A DNA stretch of 13,203 nucleotides from Baffinella frigidus (GCA_026770585.1 MU646379.1:11395-24597), one strand, 5' to 3'; shown: positions 1 to 6,073, counted from the first letter of the stretch. The notes: generated by a model not told the origin, from the letters alone. Numbers and translations: made by a program.

Positions 1-203
1 CACCAAACACCAAACACCCAGCACCAAACACCAAACACCAAACAACACCACACCCTAAACCCTAAACTCTAAACCTTGAACCCGAAACCCGAAACCCGAA
101 ACCTTGAACCCTAAACCCTAAACCCTAAACCCTAAACCCTAAACCTTGAACCCTAAACCCTAAACCCTGAACCCTAAACCCTAAACCCTAAACCCTGAAC
201 CAG
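1..203 (+). repeat. CCCTAAA-type interstitial telomere-like array, probably intronic
   Basis: A degenerate array of 7-bp units (CCCTAAA, with CCCTGAA, CCCGAAA and CCTTGAA variants), preceded at 1-50 by ACCAAAC-type units. It is C-rich on the plus strand and is not a chromosome end, because unique sequence follows. It ends in CCCTGAACCAG, which supplies a branch-point-like CTGAAC and an AG acceptor directly before the exon at 204, so it is probably the 3' part of an intron whose donor lies outside the window. Confidence 0.9.
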
Positions 204-254
204 GTCGGCCCGCGCACCATCATCATCGCGCCGCTCTTTGGCATTGCGCTCATG
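204..254 (+). CDS. Internal exon of a putative mitochondrial carrier (SLC25-like), sixth-helix region
   Basis: Seventeen codons in phase 0, bounded by an AG acceptor (201-203) and a GTAACT donor (255). The peptide is VGPRTIIIAPLFGIALM. What is seen: a hydrophobic segment beginning with PR and containing IAPLFGIA. From memory of the family, mitochondrial carriers have this pattern in the C-terminal matrix-loop-to-helix-6 stretch, and human glutamate carriers (SLC25A18/A22) carry an almost identical IAPLFGIA. Carriers of this family exchange metabolites across the inner mitochondrial membrane. The exon joins in phase 0 to the terminal exon at 817, giving a C-terminus of carrier-like length. The remainder of the gene would lie left of the window. 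Alternative: an isolated pseudogene fragment, since both flanks are repeat arrays and two damaged copies lie within 300 bp. Confidence 0.5.
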
Positions 255-394
255 GTAACTAAACTTCAAACCCTAAACCCTGACCCCGACACCTGACACC
301 CTACACCCTACACCCTACACCCTGAACCCTGCACCCTACACCCTAAATCCTATTCTACACCCTAAACCCTAAACCCTAGACCCTACGACCTAAA

Positions 395-436
395 CGCACC
401 ATCATCATCGCGCCGCTCTTCGGCGTTGCGCTCATG
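395..436 (+). pseudogene. Truncated copy of the carrier helix-6 exon
   Basis: Repeats the 3' 42 bp of the exon at 204, reading RTIIIAPLFGVALM, with two differences (TTT to TTC, synonymous; ATT to GTT, Ile to Val). The donor GTAAAC follows, but the 5' part and the AG acceptor are missing; it fuses directly to CCTAAA repeats. Confidence 0.8.
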
Positions 437-460
437 GTAAACCCTGAACCCCGAACCCTA

Positions 461-499
461 AGGGTGTAGGATATGGTTTAGGGTTTACGGAGTAGGGTG
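461..499 (-). repeat. Inverted telomere-like block inside the C-rich array
   Basis: The plus strand switches to G-rich units (AGGGTGTAGG, GGTTTAGGGTTTACGG) for about 40 bp between two exon copies, then returns to C-rich units. This is a local inversion inside the intronic array. Confidence 0.75.
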
Positions 500-519
500 T
501 CTTCGGCATTGCGCTCATG
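500..519 (+). pseudogene. Second, shorter copy of the carrier helix-6 exon end
   Basis: Only the last 20 bp of the exon remain (encoding FGIALM), followed by GTAAACCCTGAACCC as in the copy at 395. The two copies therefore spread together with their flanking repeat. Confidence 0.8.
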
Positions 520-816
520 GTAAACCCTGAACCCTAAACCCTAAACTCTAAACCCTAGACCCTAAACCCTGACCCCTACACCCTGAACCCTACACCCTAA
601 ACCCTAAACCCTAAACCCTAAACCCTAAACCCTAAACCCTATCCTACACCCTAAACCCTACACCCTAAACCCTATGAAACCCTAAACCCTAAACCCTAAA
701 CCCTAAACCCTAAACCCTAAACCCTAAACCATCAACCATCAACCATCAACCATCAACCATCAACCCGAAACCCGAAACCCGAAACCCTAAACCATAAACC
801 ATAAACCCTGATCCAG

Positions 817-855
817 GTCAAGGAGACGCTGGTCAACACCTTCCATCATGAGTAA
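817..855 (+). CDS. Terminal exon of the putative mitochondrial carrier gene
   Basis: Directly after a CCAG acceptor (813-816), reads VKETLVNTFHHE and then TAA at 853-855, in the phase supplied by the exon at 204. In SLC25 proteins helix 6 is followed by a short hydrophilic tail, which fits. No upstream initiation or body of the gene is visible here. A GA microsatellite begins just after the stop and would lie in the 3' UTR. Confidence 0.45.
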   Translation, partial: VKETLVNTFHHE

Positions 856-861
856 GGCCTT

Positions 862-907
862 AGGAGAGAGAGAGAGAGAGAGAGTGAGTTTGTGTGAGAG
901 AGAGGAG
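862..907. repeat. (GA)n microsatellite
   Basis: Dinucleotide GA run broken by GTGAGTTTGTGTGAGA. Confidence 0.95.
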
Positions 908-931
908 GTTTTTTTATTGAGGCGGAAAGGA

Positions 932-1040
932 CAGGGTCGCACCGCTCATAAGGAGCCGCGCCCCCTGTGACCACCGTAGGGCTGTAGGCCCACGGAAGGG
1001 TCTTGGGGGGGTGCGCCTCCTTATGAGCGAGGTACCCCTG
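932..1040. mobile_element. Family A short inverted-repeat element (A1), degenerate left end
   Basis: Inverted ends: CTCATAAGGAG near the left and CTCCTTATGAGCGAGG at the right, closing in TACCCCTG. The left TIR has several substitutions (CAGGGTCGCACCGCTC) and the TA target duplication seen in A2 and A4 is lost. No coding capacity. Confidence 0.8.
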
Positions 1041-1175
1041 GGAATGTACCTATGACCCCGCTACAGGGGAGGCGTCCCACAAGGCCCGGAGGCAACACAA
1101 GCTGAGACCAAACCTGCCGAGGCTCACAGTACCGGCGGATGTGTTCCGGTGGTCCTGATGGTTTGCGTTTTGGCG
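1041..1175. other. Unassigned spacer
   Basis: GC-rich unique DNA between two elements. I see no exon, repeat or regulatory signal. Confidence 0.5.
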
Positions 1176-1405
1176 TATTCCTTGAGTGGCGATCGGGTCA
1201 TGCGTGGCGTCAGGGTCACAAGAGGCGAGGGGGTCACAAGTGGCGAGGGGGTCGCAAGTGGCGAGGGGGTCACAAGTGGCGAGGGGGTCACAAGTGGCGA
1301 GGGGGTCACAAGTGGCGAGAGGGTCATATCTGACCCGTCGCAGGTCGCAGACCCCTCGTGAGGCCTAGGTAGGAGCGCAAGAGACTGCTCGCCACGTAAG
1401 GGATA
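1176..1405. mobile_element. Diverged family B element (B5) carrying an internal minisatellite
   Basis: Ends TATTCCTTGAGTGGC and GCCACGTAAGGGATA match the family B termini (TATCCCTTAAGTGGCC) with a few changes. The interior is expanded by an 18-bp tandem repeat instead of the usual short core. Its right end supplies the TA used by A2. Confidence 0.65.
1197..1322. repeat. 18-bp minisatellite, seven units
   Basis: Unit GTCACAAGTGGCGAGGGG; the outer units are the more diverged and the central ones nearly identical. The 18-bp period is open in all frames, producing hexapeptide repeats that I do not regard as protein. Confidence 0.95.
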
Positions 1406-1522
1406 CAGGGGTACCTCGCTCATAAGGAACCGCCCCCCCCTAGGACCCTACCGTAGGACCATGCCTAGGGTCCTAGCGTGGTCCTAGGGGGGGTGCACTT
1501 TCTTATGAGCGAGGTACCCCTG
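1406..1522. mobile_element. Family A element (A2), complete, TA target duplication
   Basis: 117 bp with inverted ends CAGGGGTACCTCGCTCATAA and its complement, flanked by TA on both sides (1404-1405, 1523-1524). The core is palindromic, rich in CCTAGG, CCTACCGTAGG and C/G runs. TA duplication with short TIRs is typical of Tc1/mariner-type MITEs; there is no transposase here. Confidence 0.88.
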
Positions 1523-1536
1523 TAGGCGTCTAGGCG

Positions 1537-1694
1537 GCTTCGAGCGGGGCATGAAGGTTTGTTTGCTGTACGCAATTACTGTATGCAGTTACTGTATGCA
1601 GTTATGGGGCATCAAGGTATGTTGACGCAGTAAAGCGCTCCTGCCCGAGGCATGTGTGCCTGTGCTGCGTGAACCTTCATGCCCCGCTCGAAGC
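1537..1694. mobile_element. Family M foldback element
   Basis: Perfect 23-bp inverted repeats (1537-1559 and 1672-1694; GCTTCGAGCGGGGCATGAAG at the outer end). The interior has a direct duplication of GCAGTTACTGTAT and a second GGGGCATCAAGGT, an internal echo of the TIR. Lies between A2 and A3; no clear target duplication. Confidence 0.8.
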
Positions 1695-1696
1695 AT

Positions 1697-1800
1697 GGGG
1701 TACCTCGCTCATAAGAAATACACGGGGTACCTCGCTCATAAGAAAGCGCTCCCCCTCCTAAGACATCCATAGGGCCCTAGGCGTAGGCCTGCATGTACCT
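1697..1800 (+). mobile_element. Family A remnant (A3) with a duplicated left end
   Basis: Two tandem left termini, GGGGTACCTCGCTCATAAGA at 1697 and at about 1724, followed by a family A core (CCTAGGCGTAGG). The right TIR is absent. Probably one element inserted at the end of another, with loss of right arms. Confidence 0.75.
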
Positions 1801-2033
1801 TTTGCGGAAACCTCGCATACTCCTGAACGTAACGCGGCGCAGGCACACATGCCTCGGACAGAAAGGAAGCATGGCCTTTCTACAGAACCAGTTCCGGTGT
1901 CCGCCTATGTTGGGAGCTCGAAGAACCTAAAGGACCTAAAGGTCGACCTGGTGGTCCAGGTCCGTGAAACAACGAGATACGTCGAATTACATAAACGCAT
2001 TGATCGTGTTTTAGCACCCGAAAATGGACCTTA
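1801..2033. other. Unassigned spacer
   Basis: Unique sequence. It contains TATGTTGGGAGCTCGAAGAACCTAAAGGACC (1906-1938), a weak match to the TGTTGGGAGAAATTAAAACC block at 4047 and 5658. The open frame over 1849-2091 runs into element A4 and has no homology I recognise, so it is not called. Confidence 0.4.
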
Positions 2034-2150
2034 CAGGGTTACCTCGCTCATAAGAAATCGCCCACCCCCTAGGACCACCATAGTAACCTAGGCATGGTCC
2101 TACTGTAGGGTCCTAGGGGGGGGCGATTTCTTATGAGCGAGGTACCCCTG
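2034..2150. mobile_element. Family A element (A4), complete, TA target duplication
   Basis: 117 bp, the same length as A2, flanked by TA at 2032-2033 and 2151-2152. The TIRs match A2 closely, with one change at the left end (GGTT for GGGT). Arms continue with GAAATCGCCCACCCCC pairing with GGGGGGGCGATTTC. Confidence 0.9.
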
Positions 2151-2199
2151 TACTGCACCATTGGTCGTAGCATACTCTGCACCCCCCGGTCCATCTACG

Positions 2200-2304
2200 T
2201 ATCCCTTAAGTGGCCAGTAGGCTCATACGCCCTACCGTAGGGCCCTAGGACCTGCCCAGGACCTCTTGCCGGTCAAATTTGACCGGCTGGCCACTTAAGG
2301 GATA
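2200..2304 (+). mobile_element. Family B element (B1), complete
   Basis: Ends TATCCCTTAAGTGGCCAG and CTGGCCACTTAAGGGATA, about 105 bp. The core holds ATACGCCCTACCGTAGGG, CCTAGGACCTGCC and a self-complementary GGTCAAATTTGACC. The right end abuts A5. Confidence 0.88.
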
Positions 2305-2392
2305 GGGGCACCTCGCTCATAAGGAGGCGCACCCTCCTAAGACCCTACAGTAGGCCTATCTACAGCCCTACCCTTATGAGCGAGGCACCCCT
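2303..2392. mobile_element. Family A short variant (A5)
   Basis: About 90 bp with ends GGGGCACCTCGCTCATAAGG and CCTTATGAGCGAGGCACCCC. Both ends share C in place of T in the GTACC of A2/A4, so this is a distinct subfamily. It is immediately adjacent to the right end of B1, the same arrangement as B5-A2. Confidence 0.8.
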
Positions 2393-2519
2393 CCACCCAG
2401 AAGGCTACTGGGATCACGTTTGACCCGGATTGGATCCTTGTCTTTAATTTGTATTTGCATATTGGTCACGTTTCCCCGGATAGCCGGGGCTGAGTGGTCA
2501 CCGTAGCCTTCGAAGTGGC
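2393..2519. other. Unassigned spacer
   Basis: Holds a small hairpin CCCCGGATAGCCGGGG (2474-2489), similar in design to one inside element J, and nothing else I can name. Confidence 0.4.
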
Positions 2520-2650
2520 ATCCCTTAAGTGGCCAGTAGGCGCATACGCCCTACCGTAGGGCCCTAGGACCTGCCTAGGACTTCTTGGGGGTCAATTTTG
2601 ACCGGCTGGCCATGCGGGTCAATTTTGACCGGCTGGCCACTTAAGGGATA
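2520..2650 (+). mobile_element. Family B element (B2) with an internal duplication
   Basis: Same orientation and core as B1, but the segment GGGTCAATTTTGACCGGCTGG is present twice near the right end, making it about 26 bp longer. The left flank lacks the T that gives TATCCC in B1. Confidence 0.88.
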
Positions 2651-2915
2651 CATGCGCCCCTAGTTTACATCAGTAAAATCTACAACACCGCCCACCTCGG
2701 GGTCTACGGTCGGCCTATCCCTGGACCGCAGGGTGAACCCTGCAGTCCTAGGGAGGGGGCGCGTAATTTTACATCCCCATACAACCGAGGTACCCCGCAC
2801 CCCCGTACTTATACATGTCTTCTGGCCAGTCTCGTCCGGTTCCACGTCCTTCTAAATCCAGTCGTGTCCCTTCCAGCGTCCTGGCGGACGCCAGTCGTGT
2901 CCCGCCCTCCGTTCT
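2651..2915. other. Spacer with a decayed foldback and start of a degenerate repeat
   Basis: 2680-2765 is weakly palindromic (CGCCCACC... GGGAGGGGGCG) and may be an old element. From 2803 on, CGTACTTATACAT and CAGTCGTGTCCCGCC-like blocks begin; they recur at 3050-3400. Confidence 0.4.
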
Positions 2916-3020
2916 TATCCCTCAAGTGGCAAGGGGGTCAAAATTGACCCCCAAGAAGTCCTAGGCAGGTCCTAGGGCCCTACGGTAGGGCGTATACGCC
3001 TACTCGCCACTTAATGGATA
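2916..3020 (-). mobile_element. Family B element (B3), reverse orientation
   Basis: Reverse of B1/B2: TATCCCTCAAGTGGC at the left, GCCACTTAATGGATA at the right, with core CCTAGGGCCCTACGGTAGGG. Each TIR has a private substitution. Confidence 0.85.
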
Positions 3021-3044
3021 CACCTCTACATATGTAGAGGTGTA
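3019..3044. repeat. 26-bp perfect palindrome abutting B3
   Basis: TACACCTCTACAT followed by its exact complement with no spacer. It starts at the terminal TA of B3. Confidence 0.9.
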
Positions 3045-3127
3045 AAATGCGTACTTATACATCTCTACATATCCTTCTCCACGTCCTTACCAGTAGAGTC
3101 GTGCCCCCCCCCGCGTCCTTCTACAAC

Positions 3128-3252
3128 CCACTTAGCAGCCACCGGTGCCTTCTCCCCCGGATTTCCGGGAGAGATTCTAGACTTTTGGCGTGTTCACCGG
3201 GTGAGAATCAACTTTGGGCCGATTCTCGAAGCCACCGGTGACTGCTGAGTGG
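3128..3252. mobile_element. Family J foldback element
   Basis: 125 bp with 20-bp inverted ends (CCACTTAGCAGCCACCGGTG; three mismatches between arms). The interior has the hairpin CCCGGATTTCCGGG and an imperfect GATTCTAG/GATTCTCG pair. Single copy here. Confidence 0.75.
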
Positions 3253-3473
3253 CTACGTGTCAGTCACGTCTTTCGGCAGTAGTACAGTCGTGTCCTGCCC
3301 CGCGTCGTTCTACAACTCTACATATCAGTCTCGTCCTTCGGCAGCACAGTCGTGTCCCGCTCCACGTCCCTGGGCAGTACAGTCGTGTCCAGCGGCTGGT
3401 CCTGGCGGAGTGCGGAACCTGGCGGAGTTCCCCGTGAGGCAGGACGCCGCGGGGAGGCGTCTTCGATGCTGGC

Positions 3474-3509
3474 TGCTGCCCCAAGGAACAGCGGCCGGTC
3501 CCACGAGAC
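3474..3509 (-). CDS. Exon-like cassette K1, VSWDRPLFLGAA
   Basis: On the minus strand a pyrimidine-rich GCGTTTCCCGTAG acceptor precedes GTCTCGTGGGACCGG; twelve codons read VSWDRPLFLGAA. Three relatives follow at 3705, 3578 and 4097, each behind a similar TTTCC...YAG acceptor. The donor side is unclear, as K1 and K3 diverge just after GGGGCAGCAG. Protein family not recognised. Reading direction agrees with the other minus-strand cassettes in the window. Confidence 0.35.
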
Positions 3510-3577
3510 CTACGGGAAACGCGAGAGGGTGACCCGTTGAGTATCACCGAAAGGTTTCAGGTTTCAGCAGGTGTGAG

Positions 3578-3603
3578 CTGCCCCGAGGACCAGCGGCCGA
3601 AAC
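3578..3603 (-). pseudogene. Cassette K2, damaged copy
   Basis: Acceptor CGTTCCCCGCAG is kept, but about eight bases are deleted after GTTTCG, shifting the frame relative to K1. Confidence 0.5.
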
Positions 3604-3704
3604 CTGCGGGGAACGGGGGGGAGACCTCTTTAGTGAAGCCACGCGAGAAACACCTCTGAAAACTCTCGTGCCAGACCGAGCATGATTGGTACCAGGACAT
3701 TATC

Positions 3705-3740
3705 TGCTGCCCCAAGGAACAGCGGCCGGTCCCACGAGAC
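3705..3740 (-). CDS. Exon-like cassette K3, identical peptide to K1
   Basis: Behind CTCGTTTCCAG; the 36 bp are identical to K1 and encode VSWDRPLFLGAA. The flanks differ from K1 on both sides outside the splice region, so the unit copied is little more than the exon and its acceptor. Confidence 0.35.
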
Positions 3741-3804
3741 CTGGAAACGAGAGAGAGAGAGACCCATTTTTGATACCAGCATGCGGGTTCAGGTTTCCAC
3801 AGTT

Positions 3805-3876
3805 CCTTAAGTCAATGGAGGCGTCTAAGTGAACGGAGCCGTCTTGGATGCTGGTTGCCGCCCATTTGACTTAAGG
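3805..3876. mobile_element. Small foldback (L)
   Basis: Inverted arms CCTTAAGTCAATGGAGGCG and CGCCCATTTGACTTAAGG enclose about 35 bp. Starts and ends in CCTTAAG, as in family B termini, but the rest is unrelated. Confidence 0.65.
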
Positions 3877-3931
3877 CGCTAGCTTTCAGGGGGAGTTGAC
3901 GTAGGCGAAATGTTGTGTCTCCGAGTGGTTT

Positions 3932-3993
3932 AGGTTTCAGCAGGATCGAGAGGGTTCAGGTTTCAGCAGGGCCGAGAGGGTTCATGCTTCAGC
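3932..3993. repeat. 26-bp tandem repeat, about 2.4 units
   Basis: Unit GGTTTCAGCAGGNNCGAGAG plus GGTTCA. A further half unit is at 3553-3571. On the minus strand it is telomere-like (CTGAAACCTGAACCC), so it is probably a diverged form of the intronic heptamer repeat. Confidence 0.75.
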
Positions 3994-4019
3994 AAAAATG
4001 CTTTCCCTGCAGATCCCTT
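3987..4019 (-). CDS. Exon-like cassette G1, KGSAGKAFLLK
   Basis: Minus-strand acceptor CGTTCCGTAG precedes eleven codons KGSAGKAFLLK. A second copy at 5594 reads KGSAENAFLLSG behind the same acceptor; differences over the shared core are two replacement codons (GGG/GAG, AAA/AAC) and two synonymous ones (GCA/GCG, CTG/CTT). The upstream 60 bp (TTTTAATTTCTCCCAAC on the minus strand) are also shared and pyrimidine-rich. Function unknown; no donor identified. Confidence 0.35.
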
Positions 4020-4096
4020 CTACGGAACGGCGTGTCGTTGGCATATGTTGGGAGAAATTAAAACCTCAAGGACCTAAAGGCAGGACTAGGTTTGAG

Positions 4097-4134
4097 CTGT
4101 CCCGAGGAACGCTGTTCGGCCGGTCCCACGAAAC
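4097..4134 (-). pseudogene. Cassette K4, frameshifted copy
   Basis: Has the acceptor GCGTTTCCCGCAG and begins VSWDRP, but about four extra bases after CGGCCG throw the rest out of frame. Confidence 0.5.
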
Positions 4135-4165
4135 CTGCGGGAAACGCAAGATAGAAACTCCTTTA

Positions 4166-4285
4166 TGTGGGTTTAGGGTGTAGAGCGTAGGTTTTAGGGT
4201 TGATGGTTTCGGTTTCGGGTTTCGGGTTTCGGGTTTTGGGTTTCGGGTTTCGGGTCCAAGGTCTAGGGTCTACGGTTGAGGGTTT
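4166..4285 (-). repeat. G-rich telomere-like array (TTTAGGG, TTTCGGG)
   Basis: Heptamers in the orientation opposite to 1-855; 4207-4255 is dominated by TTTCGGG. On the minus strand it directly follows the GTGCGT donor of the cassette ending at 4292, so it would be intronic. Confidence 0.9.
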
Positions 4286-4291
4286 ACGCAC

Positions 4292-4327
4292 CATCCAGCG
4301 ACCAACCGCAGAGTAGAGCTGTGGAAC
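4292..4327 (-). CDS. 3' end of an exon reading LYSAVGRWM before a GTGCGT donor
   Basis: Minus strand CTCTACTCTGCGGTTGGTCGCTGGATG then GTGCGTAAACCCTC. The full exon at 4739-4825 ends with the same nine residues and the same GTGCGT. Between the two, the codons for S, A, V, G and R differ at third positions (TCT/TCC, GCG/GCC, GTT/GTC, GGT/GGC, CGC identical), a coding signature. The upstream part of this copy is unrelated. Confidence 0.5.
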
Positions 4328-4374
4328 AGCCCCACGGCCACCTTGCGTCCATCTAAACGCAAAGTCAACCTTTC

Positions 4375-4425
4375 CTACGCGTTGTCCTCGCGTTTTCTCC
4401 AAAAGTGGCCGAGGCGCAGTACAGA
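4375..4425 (-). pseudogene. Cassette F2, SVLRLGHFW module ending in a stop
   Basis: Minus-strand reading SVLRLGHFWRKREDNA then TAG at 4375-4377. The copy at 12019-12084 reads SVLRHGHFWEKRVENA then TAG, and both resemble the LYVFRHGLLYS part of the exon at 4739. A shared stop could mark an alternative C-terminal exon or decay. The next 30 bp are also conserved. Confidence 0.35.
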
Positions 4426-4554
4426 GAGATTGATAATTTATTGCCAAACAACCAGCGTCAGCGCTGCACATGCTACGCATTGTGCCACTTACTGTACCCC
4501 ATGTCGGCCGCTCATACGAGCATTTTCCGGATGGATTCTAACTCCTCCTCCTAC

Positions 4555-4611
4555 CAGGCGCAGTACAAATAATAGAAAGCCTCCGGGCTCGACGGGCGGG
4601 GTCCGCACCAT
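4555..4611 (-). CDS. Cassette F4, PGGFLLFVLRL before a GTAGGA donor
   Basis: Minus strand reads TPPVEPGGFLLFVLRL and then GTAGGAGG. The GGCTTTCTATTATTTGTACTGCG stretch is shared with 12061-12083 and, at peptide level, with GLFLLYVFR in the exon at 4739. The upstream boundary is uncertain: no AG lies close before it. Confidence 0.35.
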
Positions 4612-4616
4612 CAGGT

Positions 4617-4732
4617 TGAGGTTTTTAGGGTTTCTGGTTTCTGGTTTCGGGTCTCGAGTTTCGGGTTTCGGGTTTCGGGTTTCTGGTTTCTGGTTTCGGG
4701 TCTAGGGTTTCGGGTTTCGGGATTAGAGTTCG
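4617..4732 (-). repeat. G-rich telomere-like array (TTTCGGG, TTTCTGG)
   Basis: Heptamers with TTTCGGG and TTTCTGG dominant. It lies immediately after the donor of the exon at 4739 when read on the minus strand. Confidence 0.9.
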
Positions 4733-4738
4733 ACGCAC

Positions 4739-4825
4739 CATCCAGCGGCCGACGGCGGAGTAGAGGAGGCCGTGCCGGAAGACATAGAGGAGGAAGAGCC
4801 CGAGGGCCCCGCTCACCGCCCCTTC
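4739..4825 (-). CDS. Complete exon-like cassette F1, hydrophobic segment ending VGRWM
   Basis: Minus strand: acceptor CTCAAAACAG, then 29 codons in phase 0 (EGAVSGALGLFLLYVFRHGL, then LYSAVGRWM), then GTGCGT. GALGLFLLYVF looks like a membrane helix followed by basic residues. Partial relatives: 4292-4327 (end), 4555-4611, 4375-4425 and 12019-12084. GC-rich codon third positions suggest real coding history. I do not recognise the family; a multi-pass membrane protein is the most I would infer. Confidence 0.5.
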
Positions 4826-5136
4826 CTGTTTTGAGTTTGGGTTAAGTTTTCCAGTTGAGTTTTCGACCCAGTTGTCGAGGATCAGGGTTCAGGGTGCAGG
4901 GTTCACGGTTTAGGGTTCAGGGTTCAGGGGTTTAGGGTTTAAGGGTTAAGGGTTTGGGATTTAGGGTCCAGGTTTCAGAGCTCAAGGTTCGGGGCTTAGG
5001 GTTCAGGGTTTGCGGATTAGAGGGTTTAGAGTTTTAGGGTTTAGAGGGTTTAGGGTTTAGGGTTTAGGGTTTAGGATTTAGGGTTTAGGGTTTAGGGTTT
5101 AGGGTTTAGGATTTAGAGTTTTAGGGTTTAGCGCAC
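4826..5136 (-). repeat. Telomere-like array, TTTAGGG dominant
   Basis: Degenerate TTCAGGG/TTTAGGG units, becoming regular TTTAGGG at 5045-5100. On the minus strand this is CCCTAAA DNA lying between the GTGCGC donor at 5136 and the acceptor at 4826: an intron-sized block of 311 bp. Confidence 0.9.
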
Positions 5137-5172
5137 CGAAACGGACTCTGCGACAGCCGTGAAAGTCAGTAC
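5137..5172 (-). CDS. Exon-like cassette VLTFTAVAESVS
   Basis: Minus strand CCCCGAACCAG acceptor, twelve codons VLTFTAVAESVS, then GTGCGCTAAACCC donor. Both flanks are telomere-like arrays, so this 36-bp island would be invisible without the splice-site context. Single copy; no family recognised. Confidence 0.4.
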
Positions 5173-5175
5173 CTG

Positions 5176-5346
5176 GTTCGGGGTTTAGGGGTTTAGGGGT
5201 TGAGGGGTTTATGGGTTCAGACATTTAGGGGTTTAGGGGTCAAGGGGTTTAGAGGTTTAGAGGTTTAGGGGTTCAGGGGTTTAGGGGTTTAGGGGTTTAG
5301 GGGTTTAGGGTTTAGGGTTTAGGGTTTAGGGTTTAGGGTTTAGGGC
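5176..5346 (-). repeat. Telomere-like array, 8-bp TTTAGGGG and 7-bp TTTAGGG blocks
   Basis: An octamer TTTAGGGG block (about 5270-5308) passes abruptly into a pure TTTAGGG block (5309-5345). Confidence 0.9.
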
Positions 5347-5501
5347 TCGGTGTTCAACTGAAGGTTCGAGAGTCAAGAAGGTTAGGATAGATTGAGGGGT
5401 GTGGGGTCGGGACCCCACTCAGCAGAACCTTAAAGTCAGAAGAACCTTAAAGTCAGCCTGAACCCTAAAGTCAGCAGCATCGAGCGTAGGGAACACTGTT
5501 T
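5347..5501. repeat. Spacer with hairpin and a short tandem repeat
   Basis: GTGGGGTCGGGACCCCAC (5401-5418) is an 8-bp-stem hairpin. 5424-5474 holds three copies of AGAACCTTAAAGTCAG-like units. CAGCATCGAGCGTAGGGAA (5473-5491) recurs at 5797-5815. Confidence 0.7.
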
Positions 5502-5560
5502 TCCTAAACCCTAACCCTAAACCAACCTCACGCCCTAAACCCTAAGCCCCAAACCCTCAC
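5502..5560 (+). repeat. Telomere-like array in C-rich orientation
   Basis: CCTAAACCCTAACCC units on the plus strand, opposite to the neighbouring arrays. It precedes a plus-strand copy of the GCGTTC exon start at 5572. Confidence 0.85.
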
Positions 5561-5571
5561 GCTACACGCAG

Positions 5572-5601
5572 GCGTTCTCGAAGCGGCAATGCGACCCGAA
5601 A
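5572..5601 (+). pseudogene. Inverted copy of the AF(P/T)KTLLAAG exon start
   Basis: Plus strand CTACACGCAG then GCGTTCTCGAAGCGG (AFSKR). It matches the minus-strand starts at 5852 and 6103 for the acceptor and first four codons and then diverges. The adjacent repeat array is inverted along with it. Confidence 0.4.
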
Positions 5602-5629
5602 GCAAAAACGCGTTCTCTGCAGATCCCTT
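5594..5629 (-). CDS. Exon-like cassette G2, KGSAENAFLLSG
   Basis: Second copy of cassette G1, behind CCCTTCCGTAG on the minus strand. It overlaps the plus-strand fragment at 5572, so at least one of the two is not functional. The 5608-5690 block as a whole matches 3997-4075. Confidence 0.35.
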
Positions 5630-5695
5630 CTACGGAAGGGGCGTGTCGTTGGGCCGTGTTGGGAGAAATTAAAACCTGAAGGACCTGAAGGGGTT

Positions 5696-5796
5696 TAGGG
5701 GGTTTCGGGTGAGGATCCAGTCGCTACATCTCGGTTTTAAATAGGGCCCTCTAGCATTATCGTGTGGTTAGGGGGTTTCGGGTGAGGACCCAGTCG
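5696..5796. repeat. Direct duplication of a 29-bp block
   Basis: TTAGGGGGTTTCGGGTGAGG plus AYCCAGTCG occurs at 5696-5723 and 5768-5796, separated by an AT-richer 44 bp. Confidence 0.85.
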
Positions 5797-5852
5797 GCAG
5801 CATCGAGCGTAAGGAAAGCCGCCCCCGCCGCGAGGAGCGTCTTCGGGAACGC
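5797..5852 (-). CDS. Exon-like cassette AFPKTLLAAGAAFLTLDAA
   Basis: Minus strand CGGCAAACGCAG acceptor, then AFPKTLLAAGAAFLTLDAA, all GC-rich codons. Copies: 6074-6103 (AFTKTLLAAG) and the inverted start at 5572; the LDAA end recurs at 5473-5490. P/T, CTC/CTT, AAG/AAA, ACG/ACA changes are mostly third-position. No clear donor follows. Alanine-leucine rich and possibly a targeting or membrane segment; family unknown. Confidence 0.35.
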
Positions 5853-5867
5853 CTGCGTTTGCCGTGC

Positions 5868-6073
5868 GGGTTTGGGGTTTGGGGTTTGGGGTTTGGGGTT
5901 TGGGGTGTAGGGTGTAGGTTGTTGGGTATAGGGTGTAAGGGTTAGGGGTGAGGGTTTAGGGGTTAGGGGGTAGGGGTTAGGGGTTAGGGGGTAGGGGTTA
6001 GGGGTTAGGGGTTAGAGGTTAGGGGTTAGGGGTTGGGGGTTGGGGGTTAGGGGTTAGGGGTTAGAGGTTAGGG
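5868..6073 (-). repeat. Telomere-like array: TTTGGGG then TTAGGGG blocks
   Basis: 5870-5905 is TTTGGGG; 5938-6073 is mainly TTAGGGG with GGGGGTTA interruptions. Each variant forms its own homogeneous stretch. Confidence 0.9.

Larger units (their letters stand above)
255..816 (+). repeat. Intron made mostly of CCCTAAA-like heptamers
   Basis: Begins GTAACT and ends CTGATCCAG, with long runs of CCCTAAA (for example 592-650 and 676-728), CCCTACA, ACCATCA (about 728-765) and CCCGAAA variants. It also holds two partial copies of the exon at 204 and one inverted block. If spliced, it is a 562-bp intron between two phase-0 exons. Confidence 0.75.
2860..3405 (+). repeat. Dispersed degenerate repeat, CAGTCGTGTCC-type units
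   Basis: CAGTCGTGTCC(C)GC plus CNCGTCC occurs at about 2861, 2893, 3287, 3350 and 3380, with variants at 2830, 3083 and 3330, often next to CTACATAT or GGCAGTA. It is interrupted by B3 and J. No reading frame is conserved. Confidence 0.65.

Noticed and set aside
1-203. True chromosome end
   Set aside because: The array is degenerate, is followed by exon sequence, and array orientation reverses several times across the window, so these are interstitial repeats.
1124-1423. Overlapping open frames on both strands across the 18-bp repeat
   Set aside because: The frames exist only because an 18-bp period stays open in every frame; the translations are hexapeptide repeats with no flanking coding signal.
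1849-2091. 80-codon plus-strand frame
   Set aside because: It runs into the TIR and core of element A4 and shows no recognisable domain.
932-2650. Hairpins as rho-independent terminators
   Set aside because: The palindromes are long TIR elements with target duplications in eukaryotic DNA, without U-tracts or bacterial genes.
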